A stretch of DNA of 64,000 bases from an uncultured Phycisphaerae bacterium. Lineage in GTDB: Bacteria > Planctomycetota > Phycisphaerae > Sedimentisphaerales > Anaerohalosphaeraceae. The stretch is taken from positions 83,255 through 147,254 of the forward strand of contig CALEDR010000002.1 of NCBI GenBank assembly GCA_937949545.1, given 5' to 3'. Shown in pieces: positions 8,425 through 16,603 of this stretch. The notes below the pieces were generated by a model that searched no databases, was not told the DNA's origin, and was given only the letters and a program-made list of their open reading frames with translations. Made by a program: the position numbers and the translations under genes. Within the stretch, counting starts at the first letter, position 1. Every line of letters begins with the position of its first letter.

Positions 8425-9423
8425 TTACAGCATGTGCCGGGACCGCCTGAAATCGGGCGGCATTATTCTGTCTTGCCCGTGCTTGCGTCCGTCATTGGGG
8501 AACAAGGCCAGATGAATGACGGACTGTTCAAACCATAAGGCCTGTCCGAAGAGCTCATCGGATTGGAAGCGAAGTTCCTCTCCGAGTCCGACGGCCTTAA
8601 AGAGCTGGGTTTGACATCGTTTCAGGCCGTCGAGAAAGAATCGAGCGTTTTTTTCGTCGAGCGGTTTTGCGGGTTCGTTTCTCTGCTGGAGCGCCTCGAG
8701 GGCATAAGCAGCGGTCAGACGCGGCCAGATTTTTTTCAGGGTGTCGGGCTTATCGAAAACATCGAGTATCAGCACCCGTCCGCAGATGGCTGCGGCCACT
8801 CCGCAGGCTCCTTCCGGGTAAGGGAGGGCTTTTATAAAATCCTTCCAGCTGTCTTTTTGCTGGTCGAAGATATCTTTCATAGCTTTGGTCGGGGAAGGGA
8901 CTTTGAGGCAATGGAGTGTTTGGTCCACCTCGTCCCAGATTTCGCCCTGATCAGCGATGGGTTGGCCGATGGAGCAGAGCGACTCGGTAACCCGGCAGGT
9001 TTTCGAGGCCCGCAATTTGGGGAACGAGAAGCCGCCGGAAACAAAATCGGGCCGGCAGTGCTGCCAGCGGCCCTGTTCGACGCAGGAGACGGGAATATCC
9101 TGAACGGTTTGGGCCTCCAAAAGGATTGTGGTGTTCAGGATACGGTTTTGTTTGGCCCCGACGAGTTCTTCGCCGTCGAGCAGAAGGATGCGATGCGGAC
9201 TTTTGTTTTCGACACGCAGGGAATTAACTTGTCCTGCTGTGCTGACTTCCCGGACAGTCAGCAGCCCCTGCTCGATGGCTTCGGAAGCCAGCAGATAAGA
9301 GACCGAGCCGTTCAGTCCGGCCAGCGGAACCAGAGTTAAATTCCGATGGCTTAGCGGCGGTCTGGTTTGAAGTTTTTCGGATAACTCTGCAAGAATTTGT
9401 ACTCCCCTAACTTCTTCGTTCAT
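8425..9423 (-). CDS. ARPP-1 domain protein (DUF6569 family)
   Basis: A 332-residue protein of the ARPP-1 family, named for association with ADP-ribosylglycohydrolase and rhodanese-phosphatase genes; its biochemical role is unknown. The N-terminal half carries the family signature in order: LVPLAGLNGSVSYLLASEA, VENKSPHRILLLDGEELVGAKQNRILNT and DIPVSCVEQGRW. The C-terminal half is helical and less conserved. The start is placed at ATG 9423, which has AAGGAAGAG at good spacing; an upstream in-frame ATG at 9507 would add 28 residues encoded by repeat-like DNA and has no ribosome site. No signal peptide. It sits downstream of the WYL regulator on the same strand, separated by a 254-base gap with a direct repeat, which may be its control region. 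Confidence 0.8.
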   Translation of the reverse strand: MNEEVRGVQILAELSEKLQTRPPLSHRNLTLVPLAGLNGSVSYLLASEAIEQGLLTVREVSTAGQVNSLRVENKSPHRILLLDGEELVGAKQNRILNTTILLEAQTVQDIPVSCVEQGRWQHCRPDFVSGGFSFPKLRASKTCRVTESLCSIGQPIADQGEIWDEVDQTLHCLKVPSPTKAMKDIFDQQKDSWKDFIKALPYPEGACGVAAAICGRVLILDVFDKPDTLKKIWPRLTAAYALEALQQRNEPAKPLDEKNARFFLDGLKRCQTQLFKAVGLGEELRFQSDELFGQALWFEQSVIHLALFPNDGRKHGQDRIMPPDFRRSRHML

Positions 9424-9544
9424 TTTTGCTCTTCCTTTCAATCTATTTTGAATTCTGAATTCCCGCTTTGAAACTACGGGATACGCTGCGGGAGTGACAA
9501 TCTTCAAAGTTTGTTCGTTCCTTGTTTACTATACAGGGATGGTC

Positions 9545-9623
9545 TGACAGAGCTGGTCAGGGGATTTTTGGGGGGGGAGGCGGATGGGGATGACAGAACT
9601 GGTCGGACCTACGATTTTTGGGG
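9545..9623. repeat. Imperfect direct repeat before the ARPP-1 gene
   Basis: TGACAGAGCTGGTC (9545-9558) recurs as TGACAGAACTGGTC (9591-9604), each followed by GATTTTTGGGG after 4 or 8 bases. The copies are 46 bases apart, in the gap upstream of the ARPP-1 gene and downstream of the WYL regulator, so they may be regulator sites. Confidence 0.5.
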
Positions 9624-9677
9624 CCTGTAATTGAAAAAAAGAGCTATAAGTAGGGGGTTGATGGGAAGAAAAAATTT

Positions 9678-10688
9678 CTAATTTTTTTGACTTTTTTTCT
9701 TGCCGGTGTAGAGCTGAATCGTTTGCTGCAGTTCCTGTTCGAGCTGCCGGATGAGGGATCGCGGCGTCAGGACTTGTGCGTGGGAGCCGAAGCTTAAAAT
9801 CCATCGAATCAGCTCGGCGCCGGGGGCGATTTCAAATTGAACCAGCAGCCGGTCTCCGTGATCTTCAAGGATGGTTTGGGAGGGATGTCGGCGTGTTTCG
9901 CGGACGTTGGCGGCGGCCCAGCCGTCAAAACGGATGCGGATTTTGCAGGGTGGGGCGGATTCGAAAAAGATGCCGAAGCTGTCCTGTATGTGTCGGACGA
10001 GGGAGAAGTCGGCGGGTCGGCGGAAGGATTGGCCGGCGGCTTCGGCGCTCTGGATGCGGCTGACTTTGAGGGTACGAATTTCTTCGTATCGCTGCATCCA
10101 GCCGATGCAGTACAGGTCGCCGTCGAAAAAGATCAGACCATAGGGCTGATAGAGGGTTTCGTAGGGCTCAGGGTGCCGGGTGGATTGATACCGGAGGCGG
10201 ACGGTCTGGGAGTCCTGAATGGCGAGGGTGAGGATTCGGATGACTTTGTCGTGGGCGGCATAGGTATTCAGAGCGGAGGTTTTGACCAGAAGATGCTCTT
10301 CGAGTCGTGAGAAGTATTCGAGGGTGCGTGGGGAAAGCATGGCCTTGATTTTCTCCAGGAGCGAGGCCAGACCTTCGCCGAATTGGGTGCCGGACAGAGG
10401 AGAGAGAAGTTTTTGGCTCAGGTAGATGCTGATGAGTTCTGTGAGGGTAAAGACGAGCCGGTCGCTTTCGATGAAATGGCGGCTCAATTTCCAGAAACGC
10501 TTTCCGAAATCCCGTTCTTCATAGGTGATGGGAAAGCCGAGCTGCCGGAGGATATTTAAGTCGCGGAGCACCTGCCGCTGGCTGCATTCGAGACGCTGGG
10601 CTAGCTCCCGGCTGTCAATACCGAAATAGACGGATTGAAGGGCTTTCAGGAGGTTCCACTGGCGGATCAATGATTGGCCGCGTGACAT
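9678..10688 (-). CDS. WYL-domain transcriptional regulator
   Basis: A 336-residue regulator of the YafY/PafC type. Residues about 8-58 form a winged helix-turn-helix (LLKALQSVYFGIDSRELAQ then CSQRQVLRDLNILRQLG). The centre, about 140-225, is the WYL ligand-binding fold (AIQDSQTVRLRYQSTRHPEP, YGLIFFDGDLYCIGW), and the C-terminal WCX-like extension ends in a basic tail. Such proteins sense small ligands or nucleic acid fragments and often control DNA-damage or defence genes. The start ATG at 10688 follows AAAGGAG. A 13-base inverted repeat lies between its promoter and start, suggesting autoregulation. The nearest possible target on the same strand is the ARPP-1 gene downstream. Confidence 0.85.
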   Translation of the reverse strand: MSRGQSLIRQWNLLKALQSVYFGIDSRELAQRLECSQRQVLRDLNILRQLGFPITYEERDFGKRFWKLSRHFIESDRLVFTLTELISIYLSQKLLSPLSGTQFGEGLASLLEKIKAMLSPRTLEYFSRLEEHLLVKTSALNTYAAHDKVIRILTLAIQDSQTVRLRYQSTRHPEPYETLYQPYGLIFFDGDLYCIGWMQRYEEIRTLKVSRIQSAEAAGQSFRRPADFSLVRHIQDSFGIFFESAPPCKIRIRFDGWAAANVRETRRHPSQTILEDHGDRLLVQFEIAPGAELIRWILSFGSHAQVLTPRSLIRQLEQELQQTIQLYTGKKKSQKN

Positions 10689-10723
10689 GAGAGCTCCTTT
10701 CCATCTGCATCCTTCTGTTTTGT

Positions 10724-10765
10724 TGTTCGAAGAACACAGTGTAAGGCAATTTCATCTGAAAGCAA
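10724..10765 (-). promoter_or_regulatory. Promoter and candidate operator of the WYL regulator
   Basis: On the reverse strand TTGCTT (10760-10765), 16 bases and TACACT (10738-10743) form a promoter. Immediately downstream is a perfect inverted repeat TGTTC-N3-GAACA (10724-10736), placed where a repressor would block transcription. Confidence 0.5.
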
Positions 10766-10788
10766 GATTTTTTCAGAATCAGGCGGGG

Positions 10789-11646
10789 TTAAGGGTGCTG
10801 GGCATAGGCGGCGACGTATTCCTGGAATTTTTTCATCAGGGCGGCGGTGCAGGGGCCGGGCCGGCCTGTACCGACAGGATTTCCGTCAAACTGCGTAATC
10901 GGCAGGACGTCTTTGGTGGTGACGGCCAGGAAGAGTTCATCCATTTGGGCGGCCTGCTGCGGCGTGACGGCCTGTTCGAGGGGGGTCAGACCGGCATCGC
11001 GGGCGATTCGAAGGACCACGGCGCGTGTGATGGAAGGCAGGATTTGAGGGCCGAGGGGATGGGTATAAAGAGTTTTTTCTTTGCCGCTGACGGCAAAGAA
11101 GGCCGAGCCTGCTCCCTCCGTAATCAGCCCTTGGTCATTGACCAGAATGGCTTCGGTGCATCCTTTCCGGTCGGCCTCGATGCGGGCCAGGATGTTGGGG
11201 AGCAGGTTGAGGGATTTGATGTCGCAGCGTTTCCATCGCAGGTCCGGGTGCGTGCAGACGCGGATGCCGTCCTGCTTTTTTTTCGGGTCGTCGTGAAGCT
11301 CCTGAACGGTCAGAAAGAAAGACGGTTTGAGGTTTGGGCCGGGCAGGTGTTCACGGAGTTCACAGCCGCGGGTGAGGTGGAAATAGATTTTGGCCGTTTG
11401 GAAGCCGGTTTTTTCAAAGGCCTCGAGGATGCGGGAGCGGATTTGTGCGATGTCAAAGCCGTCCAGGCGGATTTCGGCGGCGCTTCGTTCGAAGCGGGCC
11501 AGATGCTCTTCGAGGGCAAAAATGCGTCCATGGTAGCTGCGGAGCACCTCATAGACACCGTCTCCGAAGAACAGTCCGCGGTCCATCTTGTCCCGCGGCA
11601 CTTCAGTCAGCGGCAGCAGGTTTTCATTGATGACAGCCAGTTCCAT
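10789..11646 (-). CDS. Class IV aminotransferase, D-amino acid transaminase-like
   Basis: A PLP enzyme of 285 residues in the fold-type IV aminotransferases (BcaT, PabC, D-amino acid transaminase). The N-terminal DRGLFFGDGVYEVLRSYHGRIFALEEHL is close to D-alanine transaminases. The PLP lysine is in DIKSLNLLPNILAR, and the phosphate-cup region reads EAILVNDQGLITEGAGSAFFAV. The ATG at 11646 has GGAG eight bases ahead and a good promoter further up; the in-frame upstream codons lack a ribosome site. A role in D-Ala/D-Glu supply for peptidoglycan is likely from the family, though branched-chain or aminodeoxychorismate lyase activity cannot be excluded. It is a separate leftward unit ahead of the WYL regulator. 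Confidence 0.82.
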   Translation of the reverse strand: MELAVINENLLPLTEVPRDKMDRGLFFGDGVYEVLRSYHGRIFALEEHLARFERSAAEIRLDGFDIAQIRSRILEAFEKTGFQTAKIYFHLTRGCELREHLPGPNLKPSFFLTVQELHDDPKKKQDGIRVCTHPDLRWKRCDIKSLNLLPNILARIEADRKGCTEAILVNDQGLITEGAGSAFFAVSGKEKTLYTHPLGPQILPSITRAVVLRIARDAGLTPLEQAVTPQQAAQMDELFLAVTTKDVLPITQFDGNPVGTGRPGPCTAALMKKFQEYVAAYAQHP

Positions 11647-11680
11647 ATTGAATTCTCCGGTCGATTTTTGTAAAACGGGT

Positions 11681-11709
11681 ATCATAGAATATCGTCTGTA
11701 TTTTGGCAA
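11681..11709 (-). promoter_or_regulatory. Promoter of the class IV aminotransferase
   Basis: Reverse strand TTGCCA (11704-11709), a 17-base spacer and TATGAT (11681-11686), 35 bases from the start codon. Confidence 0.6.
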
Positions 11710-11813
11710 CGGATAAGATCGGCATTCGGCGGGCAGGGCGAAGGGAGGTGTCTGTTCTCTAACTTCTTTTTGGACGAGGGCTTGCGGTTTTTAAGTTTGC
11801 CGCCAAAAAAGAC

Positions 11814-11842
11814 TTTACAAGCCGATTAAAAGAATCTACAAT
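11814..11842 (+). promoter_or_regulatory. Promoter of rplU
   Basis: TTTACA (11814-11819), exactly 17 bases, then TACAAT (11837-11842). The leader to the rplU start would be about 50 bases. Confidence 0.7.
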
Positions 11843-11898
11843 GCCTGGCTCTGGTTGGTTTTGGATTGAACAAGGTTATTTGACAGATGAGGAAGAAA

Positions 11899-12228
11899 AT
11901 GTACGCGATTATTGAACAAGGCGGCAAGCAATACAAGGTGGTTCAGGGCGATCTGCTTCGGATTGAGCTGACGGATGCGCCGGCGGATGCCCAGACGATT
12001 CAGCTGGACAAAGTGATGCTCATCCGGGACGGGGATTCGATCCGAATCGGGAATCCCTATGTGAAGGGGGCCAAAGTTACGGCCCGTTTCCAGGGGACGG
12101 CGGACGCGTCGATTGTCAAAGGGCCCAAGCTGTATCCGATGTATTTCCGCCGCCGCAAGAACTCCAAGAAGAAAATCGGACATCGACAGAAATATCAGCA
12201 GGTTCTGATCGAACGGATTGAGGCGTAA
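11899..12228 (+). CDS. rplU: 50S ribosomal protein L21
   Basis: Ribosomal protein L21, 109 residues with the standard beginning MYAIIEQGGKQYKVVQGD. The ATG at 11899 is preferred over an ATG at 11887 because GAGGAAG sits just before it and it gives the canonical N-terminus. The basic C-terminal stretch FRRRKNSKKKIGHRQ(K) is the L21 signature region that contacts 23S rRNA. The gene has its own strong promoter and a strong terminator 35 bases after its stop, so it is transcribed alone. The usual partner rpmA (L27) is absent; the next gene is a MarC-family protein. Nothing in the sequence hints at damage, so rpmA is presumably elsewhere. Confidence 0.96.
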   Translation: MYAIIEQGGKQYKVVQGDLLRIELTDAPADAQTIQLDKVMLIRDGDSIRIGNPYVKGAKVTARFQGTADASIVKGPKLYPMYFRRRKNSKKKIGHRQKYQQVLIERIEA

Positions 12229-12262
12229 ACGGGCCTGGTGAAACGGGGTTGAGGAATTCCAG

Positions 12263-12293
12263 CCTGCCTGCAGAACAGCGGGCAGGTTTTTTT
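12263..12293 (+). terminator. Rho-independent terminator of rplU
   Basis: CCTGCCTGC (12263-12271) pairs with GCGGGCAGG (12278-12286) over nine base pairs with a six-base loop, followed by seven T. Confidence 0.9.
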
Positions 12294-12378
12294 ATAGGGC
12301 CGAGCGGGGACAACAAAAACCGAAAGGCAGCGGAACCTGGGATGCGATCAAGGAGCAGGGAATCGCGAAAGGGAGTGT

Positions 12379-12969
12379 ATGCGTGATTTCTGGATGGTTT
12401 TTGTGCCGCTGTTTGTAGCGATCGATGCGATGGGGATTCTGCCGATTTATCTGGGGCTTGTGGAGGGAGTGCCCCAGGGGGAACGAAAGCGTGTCGTCAA
12501 GCAGTCTTTTGTGACCGCTTTGACGGTGGCGGTGGGCTTTATTTTTCTGGGCAAGGGGGTTTTCCGCTTTTTGGGGATCAGCGTTTCTGATTTTATGGTG
12601 GCCGGGGGGGTGCTGCTGTTTATCATAGCGACACTGGATTTGACTTCGGGGACCAAATTTGCCCGCCGGGTGGATACGCTGGGGGCCGTTCCGCTGGGAG
12701 TGCCGCTGATTGTGGGTCCGGCGGTGCTGACGACCAGTGTGATGCTGGTGGATGTGCACGGGCTGGCGGCGACGCTGGCGGCGGTGCTGCTGAATCTGGT
12801 GCTGGCGGTCGGGATTCTGCTGACGGCGGATTTTTGGAATCGGCTGCTGGGTTCGACAGGGTCGCAGGCGCTTTCCAAGGTAGCCAGCCTGATTCTGGCG
12901 GCGATTGCCGTGATGATGATTCGCCGGGGTCTGCTGGGTATTTTTCCGGGCTGTGGCGGGGGTGTTTAG
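12379..12969 (+). CDS. MarC family integral membrane protein
   Basis: A 196-residue inner-membrane protein of the MarC/YchE/YhgN family, whose transport substrate is not established. Six hydrophobic spans are visible at about residues 4-26, 42-62, 68-88, 104-124, 134-154 and 168-190. Family marks are DAMGILPIYLGL in the first span, the GGVLLFIIA segment, and VPLGVPLIVGPAVLTT in the fourth. The ribosome site GGGAG is very close to the ATG. It follows the rplU terminator and its stop overlaps the stop of the convergent E2 gene by three bases. No partner gene suggests a substrate. Confidence 0.85.
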   Translation: MRDFWMVFVPLFVAIDAMGILPIYLGLVEGVPQGERKRVVKQSFVTALTVAVGFIFLGKGVFRFLGISVSDFMVAGGVLLFIIATLDLTSGTKFARRVDTLGAVPLGVPLIVGPAVLTTSVMLVDVHGLAATLAAVLLNLVLAVGILLTADFWNRLLGSTGSQALSKVASLILAAIAVMMIRRGLLGIFPGCGGGV

Positions 12970-14093
12970 GGATTGTCAAGCAGTTCCTGGGGGTGTTCGA
13001 GCAGTTTTTTGATGTGGTCGAGGAACTGTGCGGCTTCTGCGCCGTTGACAATGCGGTGATCCACCGAGAGGGTGAGGGTCATTCGTTTTCGGATTTGGAT
13101 TTGGTTCCCATCGGGGACGCATTGTTCCCGAATTCGTCCGACGCCCAAGATGGACGTCTGACCGGGGATGACGATTGGGATAAACGAGTCGATGCCGTAG
13201 CTGCCCAGATTGCTGAGGGTCATCGAACCGCCGTCGAGGTCTTCCGGACGCAGGGCGTTTCGCCGGGTTCGGGTGACCAGGTCTTCAACGGCGGCGGAAA
13301 TCTGGGGCAAAGACAGGGTATCCACTGCCCGCAGCACCGGAGCCACAACCCCCTGTTCAGAAGCAATGGCCAGGCCGATGTCGATTTGGGGGGCCAGTTC
13401 AATTGTATCTGTCCCCAAATGTCCTGTTAAAATGGGGTATCGCCGCAGGGAAACGGCGGCGGCTTTGAGAAGAAAATCATTATAGGAGAGATTGCCTCCC
13501 TGTTTCTGGAGGGTAACCCGCAATTGAGTCAATTCCGTCACATCGGCCTGCAGATTCAGGTAAAAACAGGGGATTTGGCGTTTGGAAACAAGCATTCTTT
13601 GGGCTACGACGGCCTGCCATCGAGTAAAAGGAATTTTTTTCCCGGGTTCAAACTGAGCGCGTGAAATTGCACCAGACTTTTGGAATGCTTCCGCAGCTTC
13701 CTTGGGTCTGATGAGGGAAGGGGCTTCCGGAAGCCGCAGAAGGTCTGTTGGGGAAATCGAATGAGCAAGCGGGGCAGTGGGTTCAAGAACGCTTTCCCGG
13801 GCGGTTTGGACCTGCTGTTTGAGTTTTTCCAGCCGTGCTGGGTCGATGGGACGGCCGTCTTCGGTGAGGACAAAAAGCGGCGTATCCACCGGGAGGGTGA
13901 CCGGCGGCTCGATGAGGACGGCGCGTATGGTTCCATCAGCGGGGGATTCGATCTGCATGGCCGCCTTGTCTGTTTCGATGTCAGCCAAGACCTGGCCTTT
14001 GCAGACTTTCTGTCCGGCCTGGACATGGACGGCCACGATAACGGCTTGTTCCATTGTACGCCCCAATCGAGGCAGAAGAATTTCAATTGCCAT
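12966..14093 (-). CDS. 2-oxo acid dehydrogenase E2 (dihydrolipoamide acyltransferase)
   Basis: E2 component of a 2-oxo acid dehydrogenase complex; it moves an acyl group from lipoamide to CoA. The 375-residue protein has one N-terminal lipoyl domain (residues 1-80) with the lipoylated Lys43 in IETDKAAMQ, then a Pro-rich linker and a C-terminal acetyltransferase domain from about residue 145. The peripheral subunit-binding domain that normally sits between them is not recognisable. The active-site motif reads DHRIVNGA (about residues 345-352), with Asn replacing the usual Asp of DHRxxDG; His346 is kept. No E1 or E3 gene is in the window, so the substrate (pyruvate, branched-chain or acetoin) cannot be assigned. 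It lies between MarC (convergent) and the chemotaxis operon. Confidence 0.82.
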   Translation of the reverse strand: MAIEILLPRLGRTMEQAVIVAVHVQAGQKVCKGQVLADIETDKAAMQIESPADGTIRAVLIEPPVTLPVDTPLFVLTEDGRPIDPARLEKLKQQVQTARESVLEPTAPLAHSISPTDLLRLPEAPSLIRPKEAAEAFQKSGAISRAQFEPGKKIPFTRWQAVVAQRMLVSKRQIPCFYLNLQADVTELTQLRVTLQKQGGNLSYNDFLLKAAAVSLRRYPILTGHLGTDTIELAPQIDIGLAIASEQGVVAPVLRAVDTLSLPQISAAVEDLVTRTRRNALRPEDLDGGSMTLSNLGSYGIDSFIPIVIPGQTSILGVGRIREQCVPDGNQIQIRKRMTLTLSVDHRIVNGAEAAQFLDHIKKLLEHPQELLDNP

Positions 14094-14181
14094 CCGCCGA
14101 TTCCTGTTTTTCGACTTGTTCTATCCCGAAACAGGAATTGTATATACAGTCAGAGAAAAGGGGCTGCAAGTTTTTTTTGTT

Positions 14182-15231
14182 TTAATTTCGCGCGTACTGG
14201 ATGAGGGCGGAGGCGATTTTGTCAAGCGGTAAAACAACCTCTGCGGCCTCCAGTTTGATGGCCTCTTTGGGCATACCGAACACAATGCAGGTGGCCTCAT
14301 CCTGTGCGATGGTGTGAGCGCCGGCCTGTCTCATAGCCAGCAGTCCCTTGGCGCCGTCGTTGCCCATGCCGGTGAGGATGGTGCCGACGGCGTTGGGGCC
14401 GGCATATTTGGCGACGGAATTGAAAAGGACTTCGACACTGGGTTTCTGATGACAGACGGCCGGCCCGTCTTTGATGGAGACATAGTAATTGGCGCCGGAG
14501 CGCTGAAGGACCATGTGGTAGCCGCCGGGGGCGATGAGAACTCTGCCGGGGATAACGGAATCGCCGTCGGCGGCTTCCTTGACCTGAACTTTGCATTCGC
14601 TGTTGAGCCGTTCCGCAAAGGAATGGGTGAATTGGGCGGGCATGTGCTGAACGACGACGGTTCCCGGACAGTCCGGCGGGAGGGCGGACAGGACACAAGT
14701 GAGGGCCTGGACACCGCCGGTGGAGGCGCCGATGGCCAAAATTTTGTTTGTCGTCTCGAGCATCGAGGCAGATTCGATGGGCTGAATCGGTTCAGCCTGA
14801 GTCGAGACGGGTTTGGGATAACGGCCTTTGGGAATAGCCAGGATGGTTTCGCAAAGCTGTTTGCAGGCATCTCCTACCGAGTAGGAAGGACCGGGTTTGG
14901 CCAGCACTTCGACGGCTCCGGAGGCGAGGGCTTCGATGGCGGTTTTGCTGCCCTGGGGGGTCAGCGAGCTGAAGATAATGACAGGCATCGGATGATACTT
15001 CATCAGTTTTTTGAGGAAAGTGACGCCGTCCATTCGGGGCATTTCGACATCCAGAATCAACACATCAGGGTTGAGCTGGACGATTTTGTCCCGGGCGATA
15101 TAGGGATCAGGAGCGGTGGCAATAACTTCAATAGACGGATGGGTTCCCAGCTGAGTACTGAGGATTTTTCGGACGATGGCGGAATCGTCGACGATCAGAA
15201 CTTTGGTTGTTTCGAGTGTTGCAGAGGACAT
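14182..15231 (-). CDS. cheB: Chemotaxis protein-glutamate methylesterase CheB
   Basis: Removes methyl groups from receptor glutamates (and deamidates glutamines) when phosphorylated by CheA, giving adaptation. The 349-residue protein has an N-terminal receiver domain (VLIVDDSAIVRK; phospho-acceptor Asp61 in LILDVEMPRMDG; Lys112 in VLAKPGPS), a short linker, and a C-terminal esterase domain with catalytic Ser170 in GASTGG, His196 in VVQHMP and the Asp of ILTGMGNDGAKG. It is the last gene of the leftward chemotaxis operon, 11 bases after cheD. All catalytic residues are present. Confidence 0.96.
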   Translation of the reverse strand: MSSATLETTKVLIVDDSAIVRKILSTQLGTHPSIEVIATAPDPYIARDKIVQLNPDVLILDVEMPRMDGVTFLKKLMKYHPMPVIIFSSLTPQGSKTAIEALASGAVEVLAKPGPSYSVGDACKQLCETILAIPKGRYPKPVSTQAEPIQPIESASMLETTNKILAIGASTGGVQALTCVLSALPPDCPGTVVVQHMPAQFTHSFAERLNSECKVQVKEAADGDSVIPGRVLIAPGGYHMVLQRSGANYYVSIKDGPAVCHQKPSVEVLFNSVAKYAGPNAVGTILTGMGNDGAKGLLAMRQAGAHTIAQDEATCIVFGMPKEAIKLEAAEVVLPLDKIASALIQYARN

Positions 15232-15242
15232 GGGCGATTCCT

Positions 15243-15737
15243 TTAGAGATTTTTTTCAATTCCGCCGCTTTTGACCACGACGGTGCCGTCATTCATATAC
15301 AGATAGAGATTGCGGGGCTGGTCGCCGCCGACGTCGTGACCTTTGAGAAGAAGGCCGTATTTCCAGAGAACCTTCCGAAGAGCCAGGAAGTTTCGCTTGC
15401 CAATGTCGAATCCTTGGGGCCCGGCCTTCATAGCGGCGCCGCCGGCAGCTTTCACAATAAGCCGGTATTTATCCGCACCGAGCTGCTGGAGATTTGCCAT
15501 GAGGACATCCATGCCGGTATCGCAGAACAGGAACGGTTCGACTTCCGCTCTTTTGGGGTCCATGGCGGATTCCGGCAGCTGGTAATGAATCATTCCGCCA
15601 ATGGTCAGGGCGGGGTCGTAGAGAGCAACCGCAATACAGGAGCCGAGCGAATAGGTGACGAGGACCGAATCGGGATCTGTTGAGATATGGGCATCGGAAA
15701 CCTGGACAACGATATTTTTTTTCACGGCTGTAAGCAT
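15243..15737 (-). CDS. cheD: Chemoreceptor glutamine deamidase CheD
   Basis: CheD deamidates receptor glutamines and in Bacillus-type systems binds and stimulates CheC. The ATG at 15737 follows AGGAAAT and gives 164 residues; the longer in-frame form would start inside cheR. The catalytic Cys34 lies in SLGSCIAVALYD and His51 in GGMIHYQLP, both typical of the family. The C-terminal half (VGGDQPRNLYLYMNDGTV) also matches. It starts two bases after the cheR stop, so the two are coupled. Its presence beside a CheC-like gene and cheX suggests a Bacillus/Thermotoga-like adaptation circuit. Confidence 0.94.
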   Translation of the reverse strand: MLTAVKKNIVVQVSDAHISTDPDSVLVTYSLGSCIAVALYDPALTIGGMIHYQLPESAMDPKRAEVEPFLFCDTGMDVLMANLQQLGADKYRLIVKAAGGAAMKAGPQGFDIGKRNFLALRKVLWKYGLLLKGHDVGGDQPRNLYLYMNDGTVVVKSGGIEKNL

Positions 15738-15739
15738 AG

Positions 15740-16594
15740 TTATTTCCTGTAAATCGTTGGCTGCACGTATTGAAACGGGTGATAGATTCCAGTCAGGGAT
15801 TCGGAATGACCGGTAAAAAAGTGTCCGCCGGTGTCCAGAACATTCCAAAAGCGGTTGACGAGTTTTTCCTGCGTGGGCTTATCGAAGTAGATCATCACAT
15901 TTCTGCAGAAGATAAAGTCAAAGGGACCTCGGAAGGGCCAGGGGTCCATCAGGTTCAGATACTTAAAGGTCAGGATGCTCCGAACCGCCGGGGCGACTTC
16001 GTAGCACATTTCGCCGTTTTTTTCCTTTCGGGGGATTAAGTAGCGTTTTTTGAGGTTGGCGGAGACGGCGGCGACACGCTGGGCTTCATAGAGTCCCTGC
16101 TGGGCTGTCTGAAGGACGCGTGTGGAGATATCCGTGGCCAGAATCCGCACGTCCCAAGTCTGGTTTTTGGGAAGGGATTCGAGCAGGGTAATGGCCATGG
16201 AGTACGGTTCTTCACCGGAAGAACATCCAGCGCTCCAGGCGCGGATTCGAAGTCGGCCGGTTTTCTGCTTTTCGGCCGCCAGTTCCGGCAGGAACTTCTG
16301 GGTAAGGTATTCAAAGTGTTTGGGTTCGCGGAAGAAGCTGGTCAGGTTGGTGCTGATTTGGTCAATCATTTCATAAAAGGTTTTCCCGCCGACATCCTGC
16401 AGGACGAAGTCGATGTATTCGTCGTAGGATTTCAGGTTGTATTTTCGGAGCATTTTGGCCAGGCGGGCGCGGACGAGTTCCTTTTTGCCTTCGTGAAGAT
16501 TGATGCCGCAGTGCTCATAGACCAGCCGGCAAATACGGGCAAACTGCTCGTCCGTCAGAACCAGTTCGTCCAGAATGGGCTGAATCAGGGGCAT
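15740..16594 (-). CDS. cheR: Chemotaxis protein methyltransferase CheR
   Basis: S-adenosylmethionine-dependent methylation of receptor glutamates. The 284-residue protein has the N-terminal helical domain (residues about 10-75) and the catalytic domain with the SAM motif IRAWSAGCSSGEEPYSMA and the later FDFIFCRNVMIYFDKPTQ. The C-terminus YHPFQYVQPTIYRK is the usual end of the family. The ATG follows cheA after nine bases. No C-terminal TPR extension is present, so this is the plain form. Confidence 0.95.
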   Translation of the reverse strand: MPLIQPILDELVLTDEQFARICRLVYEHCGINLHEGKKELVRARLAKMLRKYNLKSYDEYIDFVLQDVGGKTFYEMIDQISTNLTSFFREPKHFEYLTQKFLPELAAEKQKTGRLRIRAWSAGCSSGEEPYSMAITLLESLPKNQTWDVRILATDISTRVLQTAQQGLYEAQRVAAVSANLKKRYLIPRKEKNGEMCYEVAPAVRSILTFKYLNLMDPWPFRGPFDFIFCRNVMIYFDKPTQEKLVNRFWNVLDTGGHFFTGHSESLTGIYHPFQYVQPTIYRK

Positions 16595-16603
16595 ACGTTC
16601 ACC

